Shown piece by piece: positions 39,595-47,784 of a DNA stretch of 64,000 nucleotides. Origin of the DNA: Opitutaceae bacterium (lineage in GTDB: Bacteria > Verrucomicrobiota > Verrucomicrobiia > Opitutales > Opitutaceae); NCBI GenBank assembly GCA_015075305.1, contig JABTUS010000007.1, positions 62,001-126,000 on the forward strand, written 5' to 3'. Within the stretch, counting starts at the first letter, position 1; the number at the start of each line of letters is the position of its first letter. The notes beneath the pieces were generated by a model. The model was not told where the DNA came from. It saw only the letters and a program-made list of their open reading frames with translations, and made no database searches. The position numbers were made by a program, and so were the translations under genes.

Positions 39595-39905
39595 GACATT
39601 GCATGATTGAGTGAAGTGAAAATGAGTTTGAGGCAGGAGGAGGGTGTGTCAGGTGATCGATCGGGCGAATGTAGGACTGGAGGAGGGGCGCTGGACCCTG
39701 TGCTGCGAAGAAGCGCTGGTGCCAGGAACATGCTTGGTCGATCATGGAAGCCGGTGTCACCTGATGGTGGACATGCGAGCGAGATTCCCCAGGCCAACGA
39801 TGCAATTGTTGCTGCACTTTGCTTCATTTCAGCGTTCGTTTTCTCAACTAGGTCTTGCAGTAAGGACTGACCCCGGTGCCTCGCGCTGACCCCGGTGCCT
39901 CGCGC
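39595..39905 (+). mobile_element. Decayed RAYT/REP element remnant
   Basis: A frame beginning near 39633 reads EEGVCQVIDRANVGLEEGRW and HLMVDMRARFPRPTMQLLLH, resembling a REP-associated transposase with the HUH motif lost (SRCHLMV where NHxHL is expected). It ends in AGTAAGGACTGACCCC, the same terminus as the two miniature elements, followed by a tandem CTGACCCCGGTGCCTCGCG at 39867-39904. The match is weak and the assignment tentative. Confidence 0.4.
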
Positions 39906-40063
39906 CGGGCTCGATCGGATCCGAGGTGGAACGAAGCTCACGGCGGCAGCTTCATCCAGCCGACTCTCGGCCGCCCACTGAGCCAAGTGCTCCTGGCCTG
40001 TCTTGCGATTCAGAATGTTAACGGGCTGATGTCGTTTTAGCGTCTTTAGGGTCTAGCTTGAAT

Positions 40064-40083
40064 TTAGAACTCCTGAGTTCTAA
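40064..40083. promoter_or_regulatory. Perfect palindromic operator upstream of hipB
   Basis: TTAGAACTC-CT-GAGTTCTAA is a perfect inverted repeat with 9-bp arms, ending 10 bases before the hipB ATG. HipB proteins bind such palindromes to repress their own operon, so this is the likely autoregulatory site. Confidence 0.75.
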
Positions 40084-40093
40084 CCTCCTGTTC

Positions 40094-40378
40094 ATGAATT
40101 ACGCCGTTTCCACTCCCGCGCAGCTGCGAACCGTGTTGCGTGCGCTGCGCGACTCCCGAGGCCTGAGTCAGGCACAGCTCGGCGACCGCATTGGGGTAAG
40201 CCAGCGTCGGATTGCCACCATCGAGGCTTCGCCCGGCCGGGCCAGTTTTGACCAGCTTTCACGGATTGTTGCAGCGCTCGGGGGGCGATTGGCCATCAAC
40301 GATCTTCCCGCCAAAGCCAACTCCGTCGACCGCAGGCAAACGACCCAAGCGATGCGTTCGGAAAAGGGGGACTGGTAG
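40094..40378 (+). CDS. hipB: HipB-like antitoxin, XRE-family DNA-binding protein
   Basis: 94 residues from the ATG at 40094; an upstream TTG at 40058 would place the operator inside the gene and is rejected. The helix-turn-helix is at about residues 23-48 (GLSQAQLGDRIGVSQRRIAT), followed by the FDQLSRIVAALGGRLAI helix-strand typical of HipB, which places the protein for contact with HipA. It neutralises the kinase encoded next and represses the operon through the palindrome just upstream. The hipA ATG follows after one base. Confidence 0.88.
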   Translation: MNYAVSTPAQLRTVLRALRDSRGLSQAQLGDRIGVSQRRIATIEASPGRASFDQLSRIVAALGGRLAINDLPAKANSVDRRQTTQAMRSEKGDW

Positions 40379-40379
40379 C

Positions 40380-41684
40380 ATGGCGGCCTCTTCCGCTCTC
40401 ACGGTTTGGATGAATGGACTGCGAGTGGGAACGTGGTCCATCGTCAGGCACGTTCACGTTTTGGAGTACGACACTGCGTGGCTCGGATCGCCGGCCGGCC
40501 GGCCTCTGTCGTTGTCACTGCCGTTTACACCGCGCAATGAGCCGATTCGCGGAGCGAAGGTGGAGCACTATTTCGACAATCTGCTGCCTGACGCTGCCTC
40601 CATCCGCGGCCGGATCCGCTCGAAATTCGGCACGAGGTCCACCGACGCCTTCGATCTTCTCAGGGAAATCGGCCGCGATTGTGTCGGGGCCGTTCAACTA
40701 TTGTCTGACGGCGAAACACCGTCCGGTTTCGACCGTATCGACGCCGAGCCGCTCAGCGAGCGCCGCGTCGAGGAACTGATTGCCGGCGGTCTCTCGCCAG
40801 CGCGGGTCATGGGGCAGGATGGCGAGACTGACTTTCGAATATCCATCGCCGGCGCACAGGAGAAAACAGCGCTCCTCTTTCACAAAGGCAGGTGGTGCCG
40901 GCCTCGCGGTGCAACTCCGACCACGCACATCTTGAAGCTGCCACTTGGACTTGTCGGTCATTTGCAAATGGACATGCAGGGATCGGTGGAGAACGAATGG
41001 CTCTGCTCCCGTCTGATGCAGCGCATGGGTCTGAACACCGCGCGATGCGAGATCGTGGAGTTCGGCATGCGGAAAGTCCTCGCCGTTGAGCGGTTTGATC
41101 GGCGCTTCCAACGTTCAGATTGGATTGCGCGTCTTCCCCAGGAGGATTTTTGCCAGGCTCTCGGGCTGCCGGGCACGATGAAATATGAGGGCGATGGCGG
41201 TCCGGGCATGAGGGATATCCTGCGGGTGCTCGATGCCAGTTTGGCTCCCTTCGAAGACAAGCGTGCCTTCCTTAAAGCTCAGATGGTTTTCTGGCTGCTC
41301 GCAGCAACCGACGGCCACGCGAAGAATTTTTCCATTTTTATCGAGCGAGGCGGCGGCCATCGGCTGACTCCTTTCTACGACGTACTTTCTGCCTGGCCAA
41401 TCATTGGCCGGGGCCCGAATCACCTCGATTGGCGCAAGGCCAAACTTGCCATGGCGGTGCGCGGCAAAAGTGTGCATTGGAAAATGAGCGAAATTGGAAT
41501 GCGGAGTTGGGACGCAACCGCTCGGCTCGCCGGCCTGGGAAGAAGTGCGGAACTGTTCGCGGAGATTGCCGCTGCCGCGCCCATCGCAGTAGAAGAGGTC
41601 GACCGCGAGATTGAGTCCGGATTTCCCGCTCAGATCCGCGACAAGATCTTCGAGGGATTTCTGAAGGCAGTCCGCGCTCTATGA
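40380..41684 (+). CDS. hipA: HipA-family Ser/Thr kinase toxin
   Basis: 434 residues, full length for HipA. HipA of E. coli phosphorylates glutamyl-tRNA synthetase and induces growth arrest; the target here is not known. The HipA N-terminal subdomain spans about 8-110. The ATP-binding loop ISIAGAQEKTALL is at 155-167, the catalytic ATDGHAKNFS has Asp311 and Asn316, and FYDV supplies the metal-binding Asp334. GAAAAGGGGG lies before the ATG. All key residues are present, so the kinase should be active when not bound by HipB. Confidence 0.9.
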   Translation: MAASSALTVWMNGLRVGTWSIVRHVHVLEYDTAWLGSPAGRPLSLSLPFTPRNEPIRGAKVEHYFDNLLPDAASIRGRIRSKFGTRSTDAFDLLREIGRDCVGAVQLLSDGETPSGFDRIDAEPLSERRVEELIAGGLSPARVMGQDGETDFRISIAGAQEKTALLFHKGRWCRPRGATPTTHILKLPLGLVGHLQMDMQGSVENEWLCSRLMQRMGLNTARCEIVEFGMRKVLAVERFDRRFQRSDWIARLPQEDFCQALGLPGTMKYEGDGGPGMRDILRVLDASLAPFEDKRAFLKAQMVFWLLAATDGHAKNFSIFIERGGGHRLTPFYDVLSAWPIIGRGPNHLDWRKAKLAMAVRGKSVHWKMSEIGMRSWDATARLAGLGRSAELFAEIAAAAPIAVEEVDREIESGFPAQIRDKIFEGFLKAVRAL

Positions 41685-42025
41685 AAAGTAGTCGGCGTCC
41701 AAAGCCGGACTCGTGCGTGGGGCCGAAACTCCGCATCCAGATCGAAGGGCACGCATCGATCTCCTCAAAATGGGTTCAACTTTATTTTGATTGCACCAAC
41801 AACTTTGTCTTACGCGCAGGCACTCACTTTACCCGCTGATTTATATCGGCTCGATGACCTTGTTTTCCTCGTCTCGGACTTTGGTATTTGCGTTGGATAG
41901 AACGGTTTGGCGACCATCTGACGCATCCGGAAATCCTCCTTTCCAGCCGTGGGATTGGACATGTAGACGGTTCGCTTCGCACCTGCTCTCCGGCTCGATC
42001 GCGATACGTTTGGACGGGGAGCTGC
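41685..42025. other. Intergenic, no recognisable gene
   Basis: Between hipA and the attachment region I see only short frames without similarity to anything I know. No promoter, RNA or strong hairpin stands out. Confidence 0.4.
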
Positions 42026-42401
42026 TTTCAGCAGCGGCTTGGAAAGTTGGCGTCCCCACGGGGATTGGTTGGCCCAATGGGCCAATCGCTGTGCGATCCA
42101 CGCCGAGCGTGGACCCATCTCCGCTGCGCTTCGTCGAACCCGGGTTCTCATCCCCGTGTGTGGAGAAATGAAATGGCCCGGTATCGTGATTTGACGATAT
42201 CCGGGCCATCAAAGTGGCGTCCCCACGGGGATTGGCTCGGCAGCCTCGGGGCTTCGCCCTCCGCCTTCGGCGGCCCGTTCCGGCGCTGCGCGCCTCCACA
42301 AACCCCGCCGGGGTTCGAAGTCTGCTGCGCAGACCGCCAACCAAACAAAAAGCCGCTGCTTTTCAGCAGCGGCTTGGAAAGTTGGCGTCCCCACGGGGAT
42401 T
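42026..42401. repeat. Three copies of the integration-site core
   Basis: A 41-bp sequence at 42026-42066 (TTTCAGCAGCGGCTTGGAAA, then GTTGGCGTCCCCACGGGGAT and T) recurs exactly at 42361-42401. A shorter copy, TGGCGTCCCCACGGGGATT, lies at 42215-42233. The core is the complement of a tRNA 3' end including CCA. Intervening segments of about 150 bases include a hairpin at 42175-42208 (GGCCCGGTATCGT...ACGATATCCGGGCC). This is the pattern left by successive integrations and partial excisions at one tRNA site. Confidence 0.75.
42346..42375 (-). terminator. Intrinsic terminator downstream of the tRNA 3' fragment
   Basis: On the minus strand AAGCCGCTGCT-GAAA-AGCAGCGGCTT forms an 11-bp stem followed by TTTG, right after the tRNA 3' end at 42383. 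It is the expected transcription stop of the original tRNA gene. Confidence 0.75.
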
Positions 42402-42427
42402 CGAACCCCGGTCACGGTGACCCGCCT
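42383..42427 (-). other. 3' fragment of a tRNA gene (attachment site)
   Basis: On the minus strand the sequence reads a variable-arm-like GGTCA-CCG-TGACC, a T-arm CGGGG-TTCGAAT-CCCCG, acceptor strand TGGGGAC, discriminator G and CCA. The 5' half (expected GTCCCCA start, D-arm, anticodon arm) is absent upstream, where the integrase gene begins. The long variable arm and discriminator G suggest tRNA-Ser, but the anticodon is missing. It marks the left border of the integrated element; the intact tRNA should lie at the other border. Confidence 0.65.
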
Positions 42428-42522
42428 TCATGGTCAATGACTTGTGTTGCGGTTCAATGAGTTCTGAAACCTGCGACAACAAAAAATGTCTGCGTCATTG
42501 TCACCTACATTGTCACATCGCC

Positions 42523-43674
42523 ATGGCCTCGCTCCGCAAAAAACCCAACTCCCGCTACTGGATCGCCTGCTTCACGGATGGTGACGGCATCCAGCGTCAG
42601 CGTTCCACCCAAACCTCCGACCGCACGACCGCCCAAAGCATGGCCCAGAAGTTCGAGGCGGCCTACGCGATGAAGCTCACCGAAGCCCAGGCGCGGAAAG
42701 TGGTCTCCGACATCTACGAGGGCCTGCACGGTGAGCAGCTCTACCACGCCACGACCAAGAAATTCCTGAACGACTGGCTCGCCGGCAAGCAGGTCGAAAT
42801 GAGCCCCGGTTCCTACAAGCGCTACAAAAACGCGGTGGACAAGCTCCTCGCGTTTCTGGGGGAGCGGGCGGAGCGCGATATCGCCTATGTCCACAAACGC
42901 GACATCGCCGCCTTGCGCGACAAAACCGCCACCGAGTTGTCGCCGGCCACGGCCAACACCGACTTGAAGATCCTGCGGGTGGCGTTCCGGCAGGCCGTGG
43001 TGGATGGCATGCGGCTGGACAATCCCGCCTCCGCCGTCAGCACGCTCGACGACCGGCGCGAGCCCGACGCCCCGGCCCGGCGGCCGTTCGATGAAGCCGA
43101 ACTCCGCACGCTCCTGTCGGTCGCCAAGGGCGAGTGGCGGGGCATGGTGCTCGGCGGCCTCTACACCGGCCAGCGCATCGGCGACCTGGCCTCCCTCACC
43201 CGCCGCAAGGTCGATCTCGCCGAGGAGTTGATCAAGTTCCGGTCCCAGAAAACGGGCCGGGACATGGTCATCCCGATTGCGCGGCCGCTGCTCGACTATC
43301 TCAAAAAGCATGTCCCCGAGGAACCGGACGGCCCGATCTTCCCGAAGGCCCACGCGGAGAGAATCGAGGCCGATGGGGAATCGCGCCGGCTGTCGAAGCA
43401 GTTCCATGAACTCTTGGTCACCGCGGGTCTCGCGGAGGCGCGCTCCAAAGACAAAAACAGCGGGCGCGGTCACTCCGTCCGGCGCACGGTGAGCGAGTTG
43501 TCGTTTCACAGTCTCCGGCACAACACCACGTCGTGGCTCAAACGTGCCGGCGTGCCGGAATCGGTGGTGCGAGACATCATCGGCCACGAGTCCGAATTGG
43601 TCAGCCGCGAATACACCCACATGGACGACGAGACCAAACGGAAGGCCATTCTCAAGCTCCCAACCCTCGCTTGA
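42523..43674 (+). CDS. Tyrosine recombinase (integrase of the conjugative element)
   Basis: Catalyses site-specific integration and excision at the adjacent tRNA 3' end. From ATG at 42523 it has 383 residues; the ATG at 42430 would extend into the attachment site with a Cys/His-rich leader and is less likely. An N-terminal arm-binding and core-binding region (about 70-170) precedes the catalytic domain with Arg218 (TGQRIGD), His329 and Arg332 (FHSLRH), His355 (IGHE) and Tyr364 (REYTHMD). All catalytic residues are present. Two direct repeats CATTGTCAC at 42496 and 42509, just before the start, may be regulatory or arm sites. Confidence 0.92.
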   Translation: MASLRKKPNSRYWIACFTDGDGIQRQRSTQTSDRTTAQSMAQKFEAAYAMKLTEAQARKVVSDIYEGLHGEQLYHATTKKFLNDWLAGKQVEMSPGSYKRYKNAVDKLLAFLGERAERDIAYVHKRDIAALRDKTATELSPATANTDLKILRVAFRQAVVDGMRLDNPASAVSTLDDRREPDAPARRPFDEAELRTLLSVAKGEWRGMVLGGLYTGQRIGDLASLTRRKVDLAEELIKFRSQKTGRDMVIPIARPLLDYLKKHVPEEPDGPIFPKAHAERIEADGESRRLSKQFHELLVTAGLAEARSKDKNSGRGHSVRRTVSELSFHSLRHNTTSWLKRAGVPESVVRDIIGHESELVSREYTHMDDETKRKAILKLPTLA

Positions 43675-43682
43675 GCTCAAAA

Positions 43683-43720
43683 TTTCTGTAAGAAAAACAT
43701 CCCCGTTTTTCTTACAGAAA
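43683..43720. terminator. Bidirectional terminator between integrase and abiEii
   Basis: A perfect 16-bp inverted repeat, TTTCTGTAAGAAAAAC / GTTTTTCTTACAGAAA with loop ATCCCC, lies nine bases after the integrase stop, between convergent genes. The A/T-rich arms give a T-run on either strand, so it can stop both transcripts. Confidence 0.7.
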
Positions 43721-43836
43721 ATCTGCGCATTTTGCCTGATAAACGGCCAAACATGAGCCAATAACTAAGTTTTTCCCATGGATCAGGGCTCCACCCTGAA
43801 CCCGAATGGCTTTGGCGTCGCAGCCCGCCTGAAAAC

Positions 43837-44694
43837 TCACTGTCGCAACACGGGAGCCAGGTAGTCTCGGACCGCGACGACCACTTCAGCGAAGTGCCCA
43901 GGAAGGCCCGTGAGACCGTTGCGGCGAATGAACGCGGCCCATTGGGTCTGCTTGGTCGCGTCGTTGGCGAACGCATCGCTCAACGGGTCCGGCCACACGG
44001 GCAGCGGCGTCTGCCGGCGGGCGAAGGTAGCCTCGATTGCCCGGCGGAGCGTAGGGCCATCGAGTTGGAAGCGGCGCGTGAGAAACCATACGTCGTGAAA
44101 GTCCTTCATCCGCGTGTTGGCGATGCCAAGCTTCGCCATCGCCTCGAATTTCTCCGCCACAACCGTGTAAACGGGATACGTGCGCACCTGCGGTGCCGGA
44201 AAATCCAGCAGCGTAGGAAAATTCGCCGACTCCGGTGCGGGCGTGACCGCATCGCCGACCCCGACATCGATTTGGACAGGCACCTCCGCCGGTCCGAGTT
44301 TGGCCATGATCCGGACGCGGACACCGCCATAGGTATTGTCCTCCCGGATTTCCTCGGCGCGAACGGAAGCGGGATCGAACACCAGGCCGTCATCGACCAC
44401 CGGCAGCGTCACCACCTCCTGAAACAGTTTTTGGAGGTCCTCTTTCTCCGAGGGACCGAAGCCCAGCAAATCGAGGTCTCGCGTCGGGCGATGCGTCTTC
44501 TCGTCCCAGACGACGAACAGCATCGCTCCCTTCAGCAAGAAGCGGTCGGCGTAGGCGGACTGGCTGAGTCGGAACAGCAGCCGCTCGATGCCGTAGCGCA
44601 GAAGCAGCAGGTTGAAATCGTCGCCGCGCCGGGCGGCTTCGTTCTGCAATCGCGCCTTTACCGATGCTGCCAGATTTTTCGGCGCGGCACTCAT
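43837..44694 (-). CDS. abiEii: AbiEii-family nucleotidyltransferase toxin
   Basis: 285 residues; toxin half of the type IV AbiE toxin-antitoxin and phage abortive-infection system. The nucleotidyltransferase core is seen in LLKGAMLFVVWDEKTHRPTR followed by DLDLLG, with metal-binding aspartates, and VVAEKFEAMAKLG further on supplies the conserved Lys/Glu motif. Related enzymes modify tRNA or use GTP. The ATG at 44694 overlaps the stop of the antitoxin gene upstream (ATGA). Presence just inside the integrase end suggests a role in element maintenance or phage exclusion. Confidence 0.85.
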   Translation of the reverse strand: MSAAPKNLAASVKARLQNEAARRGDDFNLLLLRYGIERLLFRLSQSAYADRFLLKGAMLFVVWDEKTHRPTRDLDLLGFGPSEKEDLQKLFQEVVTLPVVDDGLVFDPASVRAEEIREDNTYGGVRVRIMAKLGPAEVPVQIDVGVGDAVTPAPESANFPTLLDFPAPQVRTYPVYTVVAEKFEAMAKLGIANTRMKDFHDVWFLTRRFQLDGPTLRRAIEATFARRQTPLPVWPDPLSDAFANDATKQTQWAAFIRRNGLTGLPGHFAEVVVAVRDYLAPVLRQ

Positions 44695-45287
44695 GTCAGC
44701 ATCTCCAGATAAGGCTGCATGATTCGGCTGACGCGGCACACCGCCGCCGCCGCCGCGAGATCCTTCATGGAGAATTTCTTTCCCCGCCAGCCTTCCCGCA
44801 GCGCTTCGACCGCAACATCGAGGCCGTATTTTTGCCGATACTTGAAACAGTCGGCCACCGTCTTCGCAGGTGAGTAAACCCGCACGGTTCCCCCGGTCAG
44901 GGTGTGTTCTTCGATCCCAAAGGTGTAGGCCGAACCGGAAAATTGGCAGAAGCGCAGCGGCAGGCTCATGCCACGCGGACGATTGCTGCCACGGGGCAGC
45001 GCGAGCCACACCTGATGCGGCGATTGCGTCCCGATCCCGTGGAATTGCAGCGCGGAGACCAGGCAGACGACCCCACGCGGCACCCGCTTGGCCGCTTCCA
45101 CCAGAGATTGGTTTTGGTCGCCGTCGAAGCCCGCCGAGGCGTAGAGCCCACGTCCAAGCTGGCGGACTTGCTCCTGGCTCACCAGACGACGCAGATACTC
45201 GCGAGGGTAGCCGGCCACGACCATGTCGCGCGCGCGAAACACCCCCAGACGGCTGGCGTGGTCGCCGGCAGCCTTGAGGAGGGTCAT
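44691..45287 (-). CDS. abiEi: AbiEi-family antitoxin / transcriptional repressor
   Basis: 198 residues from ATG at 45287. The N-terminal winged-helix domain is visible as FRARDMVVAGYPREYLRRLV and the QVRQLGRGLYA wing; the C-terminal antitoxin domain includes VRVYSPAKTVADCFKYRQKY and GLDVAVEALREGW. In known AbiE systems this protein represses the operon by binding inverted repeats and blocks the toxin without direct contact. Longer in-frame extension upstream has no homology. Toxin gene follows with ATGA overlap. Confidence 0.85.
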   Translation of the reverse strand: MTLLKAAGDHASRLGVFRARDMVVAGYPREYLRRLVSQEQVRQLGRGLYASAGFDGDQNQSLVEAAKRVPRGVVCLVSALQFHGIGTQSPHQVWLALPRGSNRPRGMSLPLRFCQFSGSAYTFGIEEHTLTGGTVRVYSPAKTVADCFKYRQKYGLDVAVEALREGWRGKKFSMKDLAAAAAVCRVSRIMQPYLEMLT

Positions 45288-45290
45288 GGT

Positions 45291-45336
45291 GTTACGTTCT
45301 ATTTTCACTTCCTCACTTATGGTGTGAATACGTAAC
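45291..45336. promoter_or_regulatory. Candidate abiE operator/promoter
   Basis: Inverted arms GTTACG (45291-45296) and CGTAAC (45331-45336) flank an AT-rich stretch with an imperfect inner pair TATTTTCAC / GTGTGAATA. It sits directly upstream of abiEi, where AbiEi antitoxins bind. Confidence 0.5.
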
Positions 45337-45406
45337 AATGACTCAAGGCGAAAACCCTGCCATGAGGATACGAGGGCTCTAAGGGAGGATTTGTCCATAA
45401 ACGACT

Positions 45407-45670
45407 TCAGGCCAATTCGTTGAGATAGCCCATCAGGCTGTCGTAGCTGATCAGCCGGATGCCCCGAAGCGCACCCCGCTTGCGGAGGACGACGCTTTTG
45501 ACGGGCGGGGTTCCGTCGTTGGCCGGGCCGGGGATTGTCAGCTCGTTGAGGGTGCTCCGGGATAGTCCCGTGAACCGGCATCGACTACCGGGAGCCGGCA
45601 GACGGAGCCATTCCGGTTTCGGCGATTCGCCAGTCATGGCAGCGCTGGGGGAAGGAAGGGTCGCGTTCAT
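45407..45670 (-). CDS. Small DNA-binding protein, excisionase/AlpA-like
   Basis: 87 residues. The pattern CRFTGLSRSTLNELTIPG followed by VKSVVLRKRGALRGIRLISY and a final helix DSLMGYLNEL is the winged helix-turn-helix layout of excisionase-like proteins of mobile elements. It could direct excision with the nearby integrase or regulate accessory genes. The residues before the HTH are Pro-rich and poorly conserved in type, so the exact start is less sure. Confidence 0.65.
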   Translation of the reverse strand: MNATLPSPSAAMTGESPKPEWLRLPAPGSRCRFTGLSRSTLNELTIPGPANDGTPPVKSVVLRKRGALRGIRLISYDSLMGYLNELA

Positions 45671-45702
45671 GATTCTTTGTTTCGGTTGAGATTGAGTTGG
45701 GT

Positions 45703-46086
45703 TCAGACGCTCACCGTCTGGGTGGCCTCATGACGGAGTTCCATGCGCATGGCCGCACGCGCCTGCACGTCGCCCGCGAGCTGTTCGATTATCACGTCAT
45801 GAAACCGGTTCGCACGGTGATGCACGGGGAAGCCGAACTCGGTCTTCTCCGTGCGCCATTCCACCGATGCGACCATGCGCTGATCATGGTGATCGAGGAG
45901 GCGAACGCCGCCGCCTTCGAAGGCCGGCGCCTGATTCAGGAACGCCTCGACCGCCTCCGGCGCCGAGTCGGTTCGATAGCCAGGAAGGAAAAGCCCGGCG
46001 CGGTTCTGCCGATAGATTTGATAACGTGCCACCGTCGCTTCCGCGTCGGGGCCGGTGATGAATGATGTCGTGTGGTTCGTTTTCAT
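45703..46086 (-). CDS. Conserved element protein of unknown function
   Basis: 127 residues from ATG at 46086. Contains ATVARYQIYRQNRAGLFLPG and an acidic/aromatic middle, ending QARAAMRMELRHEATQTVSV. I do not recognise a domain. It lies upstream of the excisionase-like gene on the same strand (32-base gap), so they may be co-transcribed. An 18-residue upstream extension is possible but less typical. Confidence 0.6.
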   Translation of the reverse strand: MKTNHTTSFITGPDAEATVARYQIYRQNRAGLFLPGYRTDSAPEAVEAFLNQAPAFEGGGVRLLDHHDQRMVASVEWRTEKTEFGFPVHHRANRFHDVIIEQLAGDVQARAAMRMELRHEATQTVSV

Positions 46087-46742
46087 GGATGAGTTGGGTT
46101 TCGCTGCATCCATCTCTGCGCCACCCGGCGTCATCCTCAATCGAGCGGCCCTGCCGAAATCGCGGGGCGAATCCTACACCGGATTCGGTAGGCCCCGAGC
46201 ATCGGGCGAAGCCTGCCAATCCATCACCGTGGAGTCATGCGACTCCCCACAAACCGAGCGATGCCTGCGGACCCAAAGCGGCCGGGACCGGCCGACCGTC
46301 AGGCGAGGTCACTGCGGACTTCAGCTCCGCGAGCCACGCTGACCGTGTGGCTCGTCCTCGTCGGCGTGAGTCATCACCGCCGGCAGTGTCGTGAAATGTC
46401 GTCGCCCCGGACCGGGCGAGACCGTTGCGGAATTTCTCTGGCTTCATTCTCCCACGCATCGATCCGGTGGCGGCACGGAGCACCTCGGCAGCGCTGCATG
46501 CGGTCATGGCTGCGAGCGGTCCGCGTTCTTCCGGGCAACGCCGCCAAGGCGGCACGTTCCTTTTTCCGGGATCGTTTTCGCTCTCTCTGGCGGCCCCTCC
46601 GGCCGGCACGCCGCTGCGCGGACGGGGAACGTTTGGTTCCCCCTTGAAAGGAATCCTCCCAACCGCCCCCTCGTCCCGGCCGGCACCCCCGCCTTGGGGC
46701 GAGAGAGCAACTCCGCTCCCTCACAATCAAAAAAGGAACTAT
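46087..46742. other. GC-rich intergenic region without a recognised gene
   Basis: About 650 bases rich in short GC hairpins. Overlapping frames exist on both strands but contain no motif and look like composition artefacts. A good ribosome-binding site (AAAAAAGGAACT) at its right end serves the gene at 46743. Confidence 0.4.
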
Positions 46743-47039
46743 ATGCCCTCCAAGACCGCTCAACCCGCCTCGTCAGCCAAGCCCACCACCAGCGCCAAGC
46801 TGCCGGTGAAAACCTTCCGCCTCGGCCGCATCAAAGCCGCCGTGTGGGAGAACGAAGCCGATCAGAAGAAATTCTACAACGTGACCTTCGCCCGGACCTA
46901 CGTGGACGACGCCAAGAACTATCACGACACCGACAGCTTCGGCCGTGATGACCTCCCGCTCGTCGCCAAGCTGGCCGACCAAGCCCACACGTTCATCTTC
47001 GACCGCCTCGCGGAACTGAAGTCCGAACAGAGCGAGTGA
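46743..47039 (+). CDS. Small conserved element protein of unknown function
   Basis: 98 residues. The start is set by AAGGA six bases before the ATG. A Ser/Thr/Pro/Lys-rich N-terminus leads to a folded part, VKTFRLGRIKAAVWENEADQ and KFYNVTFARTYVDDAKNYHD, of a type seen in genes beside integrases and conjugation modules. Function unknown; the beta-strand pattern around NVTFAR might bind nucleic acid, but that is a guess. A strong terminator follows 13 bases after the stop. Confidence 0.75.
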   Translation: MPSKTAQPASSAKPTTSAKLPVKTFRLGRIKAAVWENEADQKKFYNVTFARTYVDDAKNYHDTDSFGRDDLPLVAKLADQAHTFIFDRLAELKSEQSE

Positions 47040-47052
47040 CCCTCGCCACCAC

Positions 47053-47081
47053 GGCGGCCGGTAACCCCGGCCGCCTTTTTT
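47053..47081 (+). terminator. Intrinsic terminator
   Basis: GGCGGCCGG-TAACC-CCGGCCGCC, a perfect 9-bp GC stem, is followed by six T. It ends the transcript of the gene at 46743. Confidence 0.9.
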
Positions 47082-47376
47082 GTGTCCTACGGCGCCGTGC
47101 CCAATCACCGAACCGACGCTCGCTTCGCTCGAATCTTCTAGCGACTGCCAGCCGCTGGTTTCGCCATTTTACACCCGGTCAAGGTAGTATCGCTGCGCGA
47201 TCTCCACCTCGCGGAATCACTCCGCTTCCCCCTCGTTGGTCCTGCTGCGCAGGACACGGCCTCGGCGCTCCGTCACCGCTTTGACTTTCGGGTGTGGGGC
47301 GAAAATCGCCAATCGGCAGTAGGCGATAAGGTCACGAGACGTGACGTACGCCCCACGGGCCGAACGGCATGAAACC

Positions 47377-47745
47377 ATGTCCTGTGAAAATCCGTTCGGG
47401 GAAACGATCTACTCCTACTCCCGCGCCCAAGCCATCGAGGACGGCGTCCTCGTTGACCTGAGCCAGGCCGACTCCATCCGCCAACACTGGAAATACCCCT
47501 TCGCCTGCACGTCGGCGGTGTGGGCCATCATCGAGGAGGCGTTGCAACAGCCCGGCCAGGATGTCTCCGGCATCTGCCATGACATCTCCACTATGGCCAA
47601 GCTCGCCATCCGCAGCGCGACGGACCCGGAGTTGGTCCGGTTCAGCGTCATCATCACCGGGCGGACGCATGCCCTGAAACTGCACATCGGCCCGGGCGAC
47701 ACCACGGCCCCGGTCCTCACTCTCATGCTTCCTTACGAGGACTGA
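47377..47745 (+). CDS. Conserved element protein (DUF6573-like)
   Basis: 122 residues from ATG at 47377; a GTG at 47341 would add 12. The sequence FGETIYSYSRAQAIEDGVLV and DLSQADSIRQHWKYPFACTS matches a small family found in integrative elements and plasmids, of unknown function. No catalytic motif is evident. It is monocistronic and ends in its own terminator, which separates it from the convergent conjugation operon. Confidence 0.75.
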   Translation: MSCENPFGETIYSYSRAQAIEDGVLVDLSQADSIRQHWKYPFACTSAVWAIIEEALQQPGQDVSGICHDISTMAKLAIRSATDPELVRFSVIITGRTHALKLHIGPGDTTAPVLTLMLPYED

Positions 47746-47748
47746 ACG

Positions 47749-47770
47749 AAGGGGCTTCGGCCCCTTTTTT
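47749..47770 (+). terminator. Intrinsic terminator with UUCG loop
   Basis: AAGGGGC-TTCG-GCCCCTT followed by further T residues (47765-47770), four bases after the upstream gene's stop. The stable cUUCGg tetraloop and T-run are textbook features. Confidence 0.9.
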
Positions 47771-47784
47771 GCGCCTTCGTAAGC

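Noticed and set aside
42383-42470. Complete tRNA gene next to the integrase
   Set aside because: Only T-arm, acceptor 3' strand and a variable-arm-like stem are present; no matching GTCCCCA acceptor strand or anticodon arm lies upstream.
42505-43761. 418-codon open frame antisense to the integrase
   Set aside because: Shadow frame; the integrase shows all catalytic residues.
46425-47039. 204-codon version of the small element gene
   Set aside because: The ribosome-binding site and the start of plausible protein sequence place translation at 46743.
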